From: Drosophila persimilis
Lineage: Eukaryota > Arthropoda > Insecta > Diptera > Drosophilidae
Length of the DNA stretch: 64,000 nt
Assembly (NCBI RefSeq): GCF_003286085.1
Contig: NW_020825325.1
Coordinates: forward strand, 1-64,000
Direction of reading: 5' to 3'
Of the stretch, positions 38,143 through 48,109 are shown in pieces. Position 1 is the stretch's first letter. Every line of letters begins with the position of its first letter. A model generated the notes under the pieces. That model was not told the DNA's origin. It saw only the letters and a program-made list of their open reading frames with translations, and searched no databases. Both the position numbers and the translations under genes were made by a program.

Positions 38143-38658
38143 CTAAACATATGAGTCACCATTACAGTAGATAGCGTAGTTAGAATTTTCCAAGATAACA
38201 AATAGCTTAAATAAATTATTTAGAGCACATCTAAGAGGAATTTTTTTGTGGATTCTACAGTTTGTAAAAAAATTTGGATAAAATGTGAGACTTTTTCCAA
38301 TATCGATATCAATAATATTATTTGTTAAATACTTAGATAAAAACTTTTTTTTAATTTCACCACGTACAATAACGGTGCTAAATCTATTTAGTGGTGAAAG
38401 TATTTCACCTAAACTTAAATATGATATTTCACCATCTGACCATTCCAATCCATTTATGGTTTGACGATTAATATTTTGTTGTTTAATCATTTCATTATCC
38501 AATTCATTCAGATGATATGGTGGTTTGAAATGAAAGAAGTTTGGTGTTACTGTTCCGGTTTGCATAAACGCCAATTCCTTAATAAAAAGTTGTTTATTAT
38601 TTCCAAAGACATATTGAAAATCAACTATAACGCTTGAATTCCTGTCGATTGTGTTCAT
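38143..38658 (-). CDS. Hypothetical Polinton protein (171 residues)
   Basis: Only full copy of a gene whose C-terminus alone is in the first duplicate. N-terminal half (SVIVDFQYVFGNNKQLFIKE, then LAFMQTGTVTPNFFHFKPPY) resembles a beta-rich nuclease- or RNase H-like opening seen in uncharacterised proteins of animal Polintons; the resemblance is from memory and I assign no function. It is upstream of the zinc-knuckle and ATPase genes on the same strand, and diverges from the plus-strand gene at 38767 across 110 bp that contain a TATA-like TATATACAG (about 38713). Confidence 0.65.
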   Translation of the reverse strand: MNTIDRNSSVIVDFQYVFGNNKQLFIKELAFMQTGTVTPNFFHFKPPYHLNELDNEMIKQQNINRQTINGLEWSDGEISYLSLGEILSPLNRFSTVIVRGEIKKKFLSKYLTNNIIDIDIGKSLTFYPNFFTNCRIHKKIPLRCALNNLFKLFVILENSNYAIYCNGDSYV

Positions 38659-38766
38659 GTTGGTTTGAGATTTTGTAAGAAACTGAATGAGTTGTTGATG
38701 CCTATCTCCTTTATATACAGCCCAATTTAGTAAGAGTTCTTAGTTTTACAAAAGCATTCAACCCAA

Positions 38767-39411
38767 ATGGACACGCTTCAATCAAAAAGAATTAGGTCCA
38801 CTAGAAAGAAGCAGGATCACGAAGTCATTTTCGGTCTCGAATATTATGTAGTACATAATTTAAAACTTAAATGCGGTTTTTCAACTACAAGAAAATTCAC
38901 TCCAATGATATGGATGCAGCAAAGCAAAAACAATTTCGTCGGTTTAGATAAAGATGAATGGATGCAATTGGTTACATACAAAGAGTATATCCAATTGAAA
39001 CTTGATCAGTATGATTTTTTGATGCCTGATACAATTATAGACCATCCATTATTACCCACAATTAAGTGTAATTTTAGATTTCGAAAATCAGATAAGCAGT
39101 ATGTGTTTATAATAAATCAGTTTTGAAATAAAATTGAATTTGATAGTGAGTCCTGGAGATCGTTTTTAAGATTAGGCATTTTTTTTACCACATTTTTATG
39201 TTGGAATACGATACTTAAGCAACAAATTATATACCTCTACTATAATAATATTATTCCTAAGTGTGCAGCCTTACAAAAATTTGATGTTCAACTAGCTGAT
39301 TTATGCTTTGAAATTTCCAAAAAAATGTGTAATCAAATAAAACGCGATGTTCTTGAGTATAAGCAAACACTTTTAAATAAGCAATCATCCCAACATAACA
39401 ATAGAAAATAA
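38767..39411 (+). pseudogene. Hypothetical Polinton protein with an in-frame TGA
   Basis: The first 119 codons (38767-39126) end at TGA, but the same frame stays open for 94 further codons to TAA at 39409-39411, with normal-looking composition (SESWRSFLRLGIFFTTFLCW, ending in a Lys/Gln/Asn-rich tail). The simplest reading is one gene of about 213 codons with a nonsense mutation. Basic N-terminus (KRIRSTRKKQD). No domain recognised. It lies just 5' of the integrase gene on the same strand. Confidence 0.6.
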
Positions 39412-39426
39412 AAAATTATATTTAAA

Positions 39427-40350
39427 ATGAGTAAGCAACAAGTTGTTAATGAAATACATAAGCCTGCTAGAAGAAATTTTATTCGTCGTAAATTCGTACA
39501 AAAGGGAATTAATGACACGTGGCACATCGATTTAGTTGAAATGATACCCTTTTATAAGGAAAACAAAGGATATAGGTACTTGCTGACAGTAATTGACACG
39601 TTCTCGAAGTTTGCATATGCAGTTCCCGTTAAGTCTAAAACAGCTTTAGATGTTTTATCAGCATTGAAGAAAATATTAAAAATATCTAAACATAAACCTA
39701 AAAATATTCAATCTGATCAAGGAAAGGAGTTTTTTAATGTAGCCTTCGGAGAGTTAATGAAAAAGAATAACATTAACCATTACCATACATATACACACCT
39801 TAAAGCATCTATTTGTGAACGTTTTAATAGAACATTAAAAAATCGTATGTGGAAAATCTTTAGTATGCAGGGTAATCATACGTGGATTTATATCTTGCAT
39901 GACTTACTAAAAGATTATAATAATTCATATCACCGTACTATAAAAATGAGGCCTATAGATGTAAACAAACAAAATGAAGAGTTTATTTTGAAAACAGCTT
40001 ATAATATTTGTAAGGTATTTCCTAAACACAAGTTTTCCATTGGTGATCCTGTTAGAATAAGTAAATATAAAGGTATTTTTACAAAGGGCTATGATCCAAA
40101 CTGGACAGCCGAAGTTTTTAAAATTTTAAAAGTAAAGTCTACTAATCCTGTAACATATGAGCTGGAGGACTATAAGGGGGAAATGATCAAAGGCTCATTT
40201 TATGATCAAGAACTCCAAAAAGTTAAAGATGAAAATGCTTTCTTAGTGGAAAAAATACTTAGAAGGAAAAAAGAACAAGTTTTTGTTAAATGGTTAGGTT
40301 TCGATGAAACACACAATTCATGGATAGATAAAAAGAGTATATTAAAATAA
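39427..40350 (+). CDS. Polinton retroviral-type integrase with chromodomain
   Basis: 307 residues. The catalytic core has D35 (TWHIDLVEM), D97 (NIQSDQGKEF) and E131 (ASICERFNRTL). The D-E spacing is 34, one less than in retroviral enzymes. The C-terminal 40 residues form a chromodomain-like segment (VEKILRRKKEQVFVKWLGF, then NSWIDKKSI), which in related integrases guides insertion by binding modified histones. No N-terminal HHCC zinc motif is visible, so this protein may start inside a once-longer gene or be naturally short. By homology it inserts the element DNA with 6-bp target duplications. It is uninterrupted, unlike the polymerase. Confidence 0.9.
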   Translation: MSKQQVVNEIHKPARRNFIRRKFVQKGINDTWHIDLVEMIPFYKENKGYRYLLTVIDTFSKFAYAVPVKSKTALDVLSALKKILKISKHKPKNIQSDQGKEFFNVAFGELMKKNNINHYHTYTHLKASICERFNRTLKNRMWKIFSMQGNHTWIYILHDLLKDYNNSYHRTIKMRPIDVNKQNEEFILKTAYNICKVFPKHKFSIGDPVRISKYKGIFTKGYDPNWTAEVFKILKVKSTNPVTYELEDYKGEMIKGSFYDQELQKVKDENAFLVEKILRRKKEQVFVKWLGFDETHNSWIDKKSILK

Positions 40351-40464
40351 TTAAGCACGCAAAATATTTATCAGATTTAATTTATTTTTATGTATTTTTT
40401 ACATTGAAATATAGTTTTAATTATACACAAATTAAAAATAATAATAATATAATGTTAAATTTAC

Positions 40465-43400
40465 TTATACCATATTTTGTGTATTATTACTAGCACCTAA
40501 AATATTTTTAATTTCATAGTGATTATGAGCTAATGTTGAAATATTATCAGGTAATATAAATCTTTTGTCATCCTTATAATTTAGACTTATCTTATTTACA
40601 ATTTCAGTATAAATTTTATGACCTCTACTTCTAATAACTCTCTGTTGTCCATAATAAGTTTTTTTATGTTTAATGCATTCAATATAATGAGTATGAGTTA
40701 ATCGTTTAACTACTGACTTTTTTACGCCTTTAACCTTTTTTACGTTATAGTCAGTGTTATCATCTTTAGCAATTAAATATGAGTATGCTTTCGCTTTTAA
40801 TCCTGCAAACGACGTCATTATTTTTCCTGCATTTTCGTCTTTCATTAATCCAAGCTCTTTGTTATTAGCGAGATTGATACCGAATCTGTTTGAGGCTAGG
40901 TAATTGGATGTATCAAAGCGATTAGGATTGAATTTAATTAAATCATAAAAATCTTCTTCTGATGATATAATAAATGAATCTGTATCCATATAGAGTATTT
41001 TTGATGATGGACATGATGGATGATAGAAATAGTCATACATTAACCATTTTGAAAGTTCTAGTACACTAACTCCAATGTATATGGGCTTATCATAAAAAAT
41101 TCGGGACTTAGTTGATTCAATGGCAGCCAAATTATCTCCAAAGATTTCAACACTGTGGAAATTATGTCTTGCTATGCGTTGTCTAAACCCTGCTGAGTTT
41201 TGTCTTGACTCATAATGCTTAACTAATGCAACCTCACGACGTTTTTCTACATTCTCCATTGTTTTACCGTAAACGGCATTAACCATTAATTTGTAAAAGT
41301 TTATCTCAAAGTCATTGCTAGCTAATTTTCTAAGAGATGTATTGAGGTCAATATATGGTTTCAGCCAACAGGACTGATTAAATGATAAAACTCTAGATAT
41401 TTTTTCTAAAATCATACCTTGCTCTATACATAACTGTAGCTGCTTCAAATGAATTATATAGTTCTTTTTATCACTTAAGTCAGCTATTAGTTTTGTCTGC
41501 TTTCCTCCTGGTGGAATCTTATTTTCGGGGCAAAAAGGTAAACTATTATGCTTATTATGAATATCACCAGGATATCGCAAATCTACTTCTAAAATATATC
41601 CAACATCACTAGATGCCGATATGCTAAGAACGTTGAAAGATGAAATTTCATCGTTACTTAGAAATTTAAAATTAGAAAATGGAAGGGGTTGACTCATAGC
41701 CCATCCATATAAGTTGTTGGCGTCAATATATGAAAGGAAATTTATGGGTTCGGTAGGCTTAAATTTATTATTTAAATATTTGTTATTTGCTGTTGCAATC
41801 CGTTGAGTTCATTGGGTCAATCCTCCACGAACAGCAGTTTTTAAAAAATTATAAATGTCAGGATCACTAACAAGTTCTAATTCTACTCTTGTGTATTTTA
41901 ACATTGCATCCCATGAAACTGAAGGAGCAGTAACAGAATTAATGGGGTCTAACCTGTACACTCGGGAACAAAGACTCCTAAAATTCTCAAATACATCAGC
42001 AAGAATTAAAACGTCGCTTTCCAAATATAATTTTAAATAATCTCTAATAGATTTGCAATTAAATGCGTTCCAAACCTTCTGAGCAAAGTTGTAGTCTTCA
42101 ACACTACATTCCTCATCATTCGGCGAATTATAAAAATTATCTCGCGAAGGAAGCAGGGATTCATCAAATTTTTCAAAACTATCCAAATAATCATAGGGAA
42201 ATACTCCCTTTCGTCGTAGCATATCAAATTTTTCACCTTGATATTTACTTCTCAAAATTTTAAAATTCGCTATGTTCATATAACTAGCGAGTTTTTCTAA
42301 GCTTGAATTTAAAAATCTATTTGAATCTATATATCTAATTTTATATTGATGAAGATAAGATTCATCGAGCTTACAAATTTGAGTTAACGCAATATATAAC
42401 TCTTTATTGCAAGGAATGGGTCTTAGTTCATCTTTTATTGACGTAACAAATAAATGTATATCATAACGAGATAAGTTATGAAAAACTACCGGGAAAAAGG
42501 GATCGCTTAATCTAAATGTCTGTTTACACAGCTTATGAATAGGACCTACATATTGTCCTGTAAACTGATCAAAGAATTTTTCTCGATCATCATCAGAAAT
42601 TTGTTTCTCGCAGGCATAGCATTCACCGTGTTCCTGGTAATCCTCATCCCAAATGTTAAACTGATAGATTGGTTTTTTATAGGACTTCCAGTACTTCTCA
42701 TAAAGTCCATCGGTTTTCATCCTAAGTGCTTGACAAAATTTTTGGATACAATCCGGTCCTGAAATAACGAAATCATAATGTTTATGAGTTTATTGCCTTT
42801 GCTGGAATGTTAAAATATTTACCTTCGTATGTCCACATCTCATTTAGATGTTCATTGTATTTATGTACAATATAAAATGATGCTGCACATGCTGTATGCC
42901 TCTGTGCCATAGTAGTTGATGATTTTGATGGATCATTAAGATTTATATCGTAATTTTCCAAAACTGCTTCGATGTCAGCATAAATTACTACTGGTGGAGA
43001 TAGTTTTTTAGAAAAACTTTTGAATACAGTTTTGGTATTAGGTTCAGGATACAAAGCAGCAACTTTTCCACACTCTTTAGTGTCATGTATAGTATTTGTT
43101 GTACTATAAAATTGCAAGCAGTTCTCGCAAAAATATGCCGTATTATGGGATTTACTATGTTGTGAATAACATAATTTTCTCATGCACGTTATATATGCAT
43201 AATGCATCATTTGCATATTATCACTATTAATTCCAAGCAAGTTTATGTGGTGAGTCCGAATTTTCTTAGTCCTCACTGTGGGTCCCACAACGTTTTTTCC
43301 ATTCTCATCGACTTCATAAACATTGATGCTAAAATCCTCATTTGCTGATTCGAATCGCTTGATTCCTTTGCTTGTTATTGGAAACTCAATTCCGGAAAAA

Positions 43401-44452
43401 TTTAATCTTACTCCTTCATAATAAATGATGTCTTGCCGTATGTTTCCGCATCGATAGGATGATGGTATTGTTAACTTATCTCGGGAAATTTTTTTTAATG
43501 CTGCTGTTTGATATATAGTTTTAAGGTGTGTTCCATAGGCTAATGATGCTAAAACACACCACTTGAAACAAAAATCATCGTCATTTTTAACATTTATGAG
43601 TGCATTTCGTGACTTAATTTTTTTGGGAGCTTGGATAAACCTGTTTGCAGCGATATGCTCTAGTTTTATCATGGTAAGTTCAAAATATTTAAAACACTTT
43701 ATTGCCCAACCTGAATCCTTCTCCTGGAATTCACTGCTGAGAGTTATCAAATTTTCTATTGTATCATTGAGATGATCATCAATCAGCTCGTTTTCATATA
43801 TTGGTTTGTATGGAGTAATGAAATGCTTCATCGTTTCTGTTAAGCTTTCATCATCAGTGATTTTAACGTATAATCCATATACTTTTAAATTGTATTTTAT
43901 GGATCTGTACTCACTCATGCAGTGACGCAATAAATTGATAATATCATTTTTGCAATCATAAAAAAACTCTTTTAAATCAATCTGTTCACTTTTTTTTGAG
44001 TGAACACGATATGATTTTAAAAGAAATCGCGACTCCGTTGAAATTAAAATAACGTTTTCATTTTCCTCTAGTTGAGCTGCTCTTGCATTCTAATGTTTGT
44101 CCGACATCATATGGCGCCTTTCCCTAGACGAAGGGTAACTTTCACCGCAAATTGAACAGTCAATAATCCTTAGGTCCATCGGAGTATCCAATCGAGGCCG
44201 TTTTAAAGCTCCTGACGTTGAAGGACCTTGAAGATCACTTGAATTAGATCCTTTGCTCATAAGAATCTCAAAAGCATTCCTAGGTCCCAAGCATGCTTCA
44301 TAATGACTATCAAACTCTATTAAGTCGATGGACTTAGAGCAAAGGTCACACACTACATTATTACGCAAATCAGAGCATCTCTCATAATGAGATTGAAACT
44401 CTGAAAAGTCAACGGACTTATCACACATGTTGCACTGAACTTTTGATGCCAT
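40465..44452 (-). pseudogene. Polinton family B DNA polymerase, broken by two stops and one frameshift
   Basis: Protein-primed type DNA polymerase B. The open segments are 44452-44090, then 43930-42782, 42720-41809 and 41697-40465. The first has three zinc-finger-like units (CNMCDKSVDF, CDLCSKSIDL, CSICGESYPS). The second has the exonuclease motif YADIEA (D319, E321 of that segment), and the third has exonuclease II (FHNLSRYDIHLF). The last has a palm with DANNLYG just before its first Met, NAVYGKTMEN (motif B) and YMDTDS (motif C). TAG at 44090-44092 and TGA at 41809-41811 are in frame with the downstream coding, and the frame changes near 42782-42790. Only about three lesions in roughly 4 kb indicate recent decay. 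Confidence 0.92.
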
Positions 44453-44671
44453 TTTAAGTTTTATTTATTTATTTATTTTTTTTGTATCGAACTAACCACT
44501 TTCACTATTGAAACAGGACTAAGGGTTTCCTTTTTAAATGGTATCTTTTTAGGCCCCTCCCAAACACCTTCTTAATCTTTTATATCCAAAACAACAGTAC
44601 CTGTTCACAAACCTGTTTTAAACGATTCCTACTGGGTCAATCTAATAATATGAGGGAAAGGTTACAACCTC
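44453..44671. other. Spacer between polymerase start and right inverted repeat
   Basis: AT-rich, no ORF. Contains a TTTATTTATTTATTTATTTTTTTT run at 44460-44482 and scattered partial matches to left-end phrases (ACCTGTTTTAAACGATTC), but no long inverted match. Confidence 0.5.
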
Positions 44672-45248
44672 TATTCTACCTGAAATCCACTTATTCTTTT
44701 TGTGTAATCCTCACGTGGAAGAAACCTGTTTCAAACGAATCCTATGATTCTCTTGTAATAAGAGGAAGTGAAATTCAACCAATCAAAAGTAAAACAGAAA
44801 CATTTAAAATAAATAGTGGTTAAATGTGTTATATTTATTATATATGTACATATGTATATATTATTTTTAGAAAAATACATAAAATATTCTTATTATATAA
44901 ATATGTATTCGTATTATTAAAATTTCGCCTCAGCTAATTTTACCGCAGCAATTAAGTCATCATCATCTTCGTCCCGAAGTAGTTCCTGGAGTTGAGATCT
45001 TTTATCATCATCCTGATTATCTACTAAATCGAAAATGTTGTCATCATCCGGGAAAATGTATGCTGGATTATCATTATTAGACGTTGCATTCCTTGGGTCA
45101 TCGTCGTCATCATCCCATTTAATGTCACTTAACCAGGTCAAGTTGCTCTCGAGATAGGTTTGAGTCTTAATCCCAAAAATCAAGGACAGGTCTACGGAGC
45201 TCGGCTGAGAGTCCAGATTTATGGTTGATTCCGGTTGGGAATCGATAA
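44672..45248. repeat. Polinton right terminal inverted repeat, truncated at its outer end
   Basis: Reverse complement of 23616-24192 with very few differences: the residue Leu-Leu-Arg versus Leu-Ile-Arg near the acidic run is one. The outer end stops at ATCGAT (45241-45246), then DNA of the left end begins in direct orientation. Confidence 0.85.
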
Positions 45249-45288
45249 TATACGTCTGTCCCGTATCCTTACTACTTGGTGGCGCCAC
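44917..45288 (-). CDS. Acidic protein of the right inverted repeat, with altered N-terminus
   Basis: From residue 16 on it equals the acidic protein of the left repeat (IDSQPESTINLDSQPSS), but the first 15 residues (MAPPSSKDTGQTYII) come from the adjoining direct-orientation left-end DNA read on the minus strand. The frame happens to be preserved across the rearrangement, so the chimeric ORF is open. Whether it is expressed is unknown. Confidence 0.5.
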   Translation of the reverse strand: MAPPSSKDTGQTYIIDSQPESTINLDSQPSSVDLSLIFGIKTQTYLESNLTWLSDIKWDDDDDDPRNATSNNDNPAYIFPDDDNIFDLVDNQDDDKRSQLQELLRDEDDDDLIAAVKLAEAKF

Positions 45289-45629
45289 CTATCGGCGATA
45301 ATGTGAACTAACTTCGATCTTAATCCTGTTTCTCAACCATGTAAAATCCTCTCAAATCGATCCTTCGCTCATTTATATTCTCTCTCCTCCCACTTACTGT
45401 CAATGAACCTGTTTTTACGATTGGTCCCGTGTTGCGATTCAAACAACCCTCAAACAGGTAGGTCATCCCTTTGCAATGAATCTAATGTGATAGTTTAGAG
45501 GTATTTTTTAAGTGTTTCCTGAAAAACGGTTTCGATGCCCTTGAACCTTTCTACTTTCTCTATAATTTATATTCCTCCTTTGTGTACCTAACACTGTCCC
45601 ATAGCAAAGTGCCTATATAATAACTACTA
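45247..45629. repeat. Direct copy of the outermost Polinton left end at the right end
   Basis: Matches 23168-23552, starting at AATATACGTCTGTCCCGTAT and ending at TATATAATAACTACT. It is joined on the left to the truncated inverted repeat and on the right to an internal site of a Helentron-like repeat (ATCAGCATCAATAGCC). It holds the GGTGGCGCCACC palindrome and opposed CGATA motifs but no gene. Confidence 0.85.
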
Positions 45630-46609
45630 TCAGCATCAATAGCCGAGTCGATTGAGCCATGTCTGTCTGTCCGTCTGTCCGTCCCCTTCAGCGCCTAGTG
45701 CTCAAAGACTATAAGAGCTAGAGCAACGATGTTTCGATCCAGACTTCTGTGATATGTCACTGCTACAAAAATATTTCAAAACTTTGCCCCGCTCACTTCC
45801 GCCCGCACAAAGAGCGAAAATCTGTGGCATCCACAATTTCGACGATACGAGAAAACTAAATCAGAAAACGCAGAATCGTAGAAGATGACTATTTCTTTTA
45901 GAGTGCAAAATCTGAACCAGATCGTATAATTATTATAGCCAGAATCACGAAAACAATTTCACTCTTTCTCGCTCTGTCTCACTCTAACACACAGGTTTCA
46001 TGGTCGGTTTTGCCAATTGCAAAATATGAGTTCAAGGATCTCAGAACCCATAAGAGCTAGAGCAACCAAATTTGGTATCCACACTCCTGTGATATCGGAC
46101 CTTGACCGTTTTGTGTCAAAATTTCGCCGCACCCCCTTCCGCCCCCGTAAAGGACGAAAATCTGGGGCAACCACAAATCTCAGAGACTATTAAGGCTAGA
46201 GTAACCAAATTTGGTATCCGCACTCCCGTTAGATCTCACTATAAAACGTATATCTCAGAATTTCGCCCCACCCCCTTCCGCCCCCACAAAGGACGAAAAT
46301 CTGTTGCATCCACAATATTGCAGATTCGAGAAAACTAAAAGCGCAGAATCATGGATAACCACCATATCTATCAGATTGCTGAATCTGGATCACATCGGAT
46401 CATTTTTATAGCCAATACGAACAAATCAATTTGCACTGGCTACGAAGCGCCCGACGTCACGCACAGACTGATTTTCTGTCTCTCTCGCACGCACTCTTTG
46501 TCGTGTCGTTTAATATTAGCGGCGTCTGCCGGAGGAGAGCCATACTGACTTAGTATCGGGTATAACTGTAGAGTTGCGGTGTCCGCAGCAACTCACAACG
46601 TTCCCCCTC
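45629..46609 (+). mobile_element. Helentron/DINE-like repeat, 5'-truncated
   Basis: Begins inside the family sequence (ATCAGCATCAATAGCCGAGT), contains the CTGTCTGTCCGTCTGTCC run and three related internal sub-blocks each with the phrase (C)CACTCC...GAT and TTCGCC...CCCCCTTCCGCCCCC, and ends with the hairpin and CCCCCTCG at about 46609. It lacks the 5' ATACCCGATACTC end, which was lost at the Polinton junction. Confidence 0.7.
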
Positions 46610-48109
46610 GTTGTTACTGCTGCCGCTGAAGTCGCTGCTGCTGATACCGCTGTTGCTGTTGCTGGTGTTGCCTTTGCTTACGTCGCTGCTGCTGATATCG
46701 CTGTCGCTGCTGCTGGTGTTGCCTCTGCTTAAGTCGCTGTCGCTGATCTTCCTCTCGCTGTAGTTTTTTTTTTTGGTGTTACCAAATGTCATGTGGAATA
46801 TGCGAATGGCAGATAGGTGGGTAAGAAGAGTAAAAAGGTAAAACTAATCAGAAAACTACGAAAAATATACAATTAACTACAGAAAAAATACTTTAATTTA
46901 TAAAAACTTATTCCTAATATCACAGGCAAGTAACTAAAACTATGGACAAACTATCTACGGACATGCAAAAACTACAGAAACAACAGGATTGACATCTACA
47001 ACAAAAACATTGATGCAGACAAGGTAAAATAAAGCATAATTGACTTACATTTACACACATATAAACATATTAATTACAATTTATTTTATTTCTAACAGGT
47101 GGACAAACAACAACGGAGCACCGGCGGGCATATCAAACGCAATGCGAACATTACGCTGTATACCGGCCGGCTCTGTTGTCCCCCTGTGTGTTGTTAATTG
47201 GCTGGATGTGACGACAGCGTCATCAGATGAGGCCTCCTTTTACGCCCCTTTGGCAGGAAATTGATGATGTTGATGGCGAGGCAGCTTCTTAATGATCAGC
47301 TCTGTCTGTGTATTGGCAGGTACGTGTGATTTTTGTGTGTTTTGGCCGTTTTTCGTTGTTGTCCGTATTAACGTCTTTTTCTTTGTTGTAGTGGCTGTCT
47401 CTGGATCGACGATTGGGCACATCAATAGGCGCCGCCCGATCGCATGCTTTCGCGTGCGCTGGCGATTTGTGCCCTTCATATTTCGCCCAGGCCATCCAGC
47501 GCCTCGAATGGATCGTGGTCGGTGCATTCGTCGTCATCTTCATCGTTAATTGCTTCGCAGTCCATATCGGATTCGGAGTCCGATATGGCTGCGGCGTCAT
47601 GGTGCGTATTTGCAGTTGATCGTGGCGATGGCTGTGTGGATGCTGCTGCTGCTGTTGTTGTCCGTTGTGGCGGCACTCCCCCCGTGCTCCCGTCCCTTGC
47701 CCTTGCGTCCCTTGCGTCAGTTTCGTTGAAATTGCTGCCAGCCTTTCTTCCAGTTCTCTAATTTTTCTGGGATCTCTTTTCAGGATATGGGCACAGCTCC
47801 CATTGCACTGGGCGCCTGTCTGCTGCTGTACCTGGTGTTGGCGTGGCTCCGGAGCACGATTTGGGATCGGCTGCATCGGCAGGACCCTCTGGTGTTGGTG
47901 CCCCTCGGCCAGTGGCCGGGGATGTTGGTCGCGATGCTGCAGCTGTTGCCGATGCTATCGACCCGGACCGCGTTGGCGTTGCTGCTGCGGCTGTGGGTGG
48001 AGTGGCTGTGTGGGTGGCTGCTGCTGGCGCTCCGCTCTTGCGCGTCGGCTTGCTGGCCCTCCTCTGTCTTCTCCCTCTCCCGTTACTCCCGAACTGTTTT
48101 GAGTGTACT
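46610..48109 (-). mobile_element. Unclassified interspersed repeat with a Gln/Pro/His-rich ORF, copy 2
   Basis: About 1.5 kb nearly identical to 20688-22187. Differences seen are a few point changes (AATATACAATT versus AATATATAATT, CATATTAATT versus CATATGAATT) and two bases fewer in a T run. It ends at GTTTTGAGT (about 48104), where it meets an Osvaldo-like RT; copy 1 continues further at that point. It contains the same 195-codon Gln/Pro/His-rich frame at 47876-47289 and the Ser/Asp-rich repeat at 46792-46610. Unclassified. Confidence 0.55.

Larger units (their letters stand above)
30780..38318. repeat. Second copy of the 7.54-kb Polinton duplication
   Basis: This is a direct tandem repeat of 23241-30779. 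Offsets between equivalent genes are 7540 at the start and 7537 at the end, and the differences I saw are few: homopolymer lengths at 33523 and 35227, a nonsense change at about 33653, a TATAT/TATGT change at 32948 and three or four substitutions at 36448-36473. The junction shares at most 2-3 bases (AT) between ATCAATAAT and GATCTTAATC, so it looks like a nonhomologous or replication-slip join, not recombination between long repeats. Confidence 0.9.
23168..45629. mobile_element. Maverick/Polinton element (polintovirus-like) with internal tandem duplication
   Basis: The gene set is diagnostic of Polintons: adenain-like protease, major and minor capsid proteins, packaging ATPase, retroviral-type integrase and family B DNA polymerase, between terminal inverted repeats. 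Morphogenesis genes run on the minus strand (25978-30361, repeated at 33516-37898), the integrase is on the plus strand (39427-40350) and the polymerase on the minus strand (44452-40465). A direct duplication (23241-30779 and 30780-38318) accounts for about 7.54 kb, so the unduplicated element would be about 14.5 kb. The right end is rearranged. Multiple lesions in polymerase and other genes argue this copy is no longer autonomous. Confidence 0.93.

Noticed and set aside
44090..44452. Separate zinc-finger gene upstream of the polymerase
   Set aside because: Its frame continues, past one TAG, directly into the polymerase N-terminal segment; I favour one broken polymerase gene, though a separate gene cannot be excluded.
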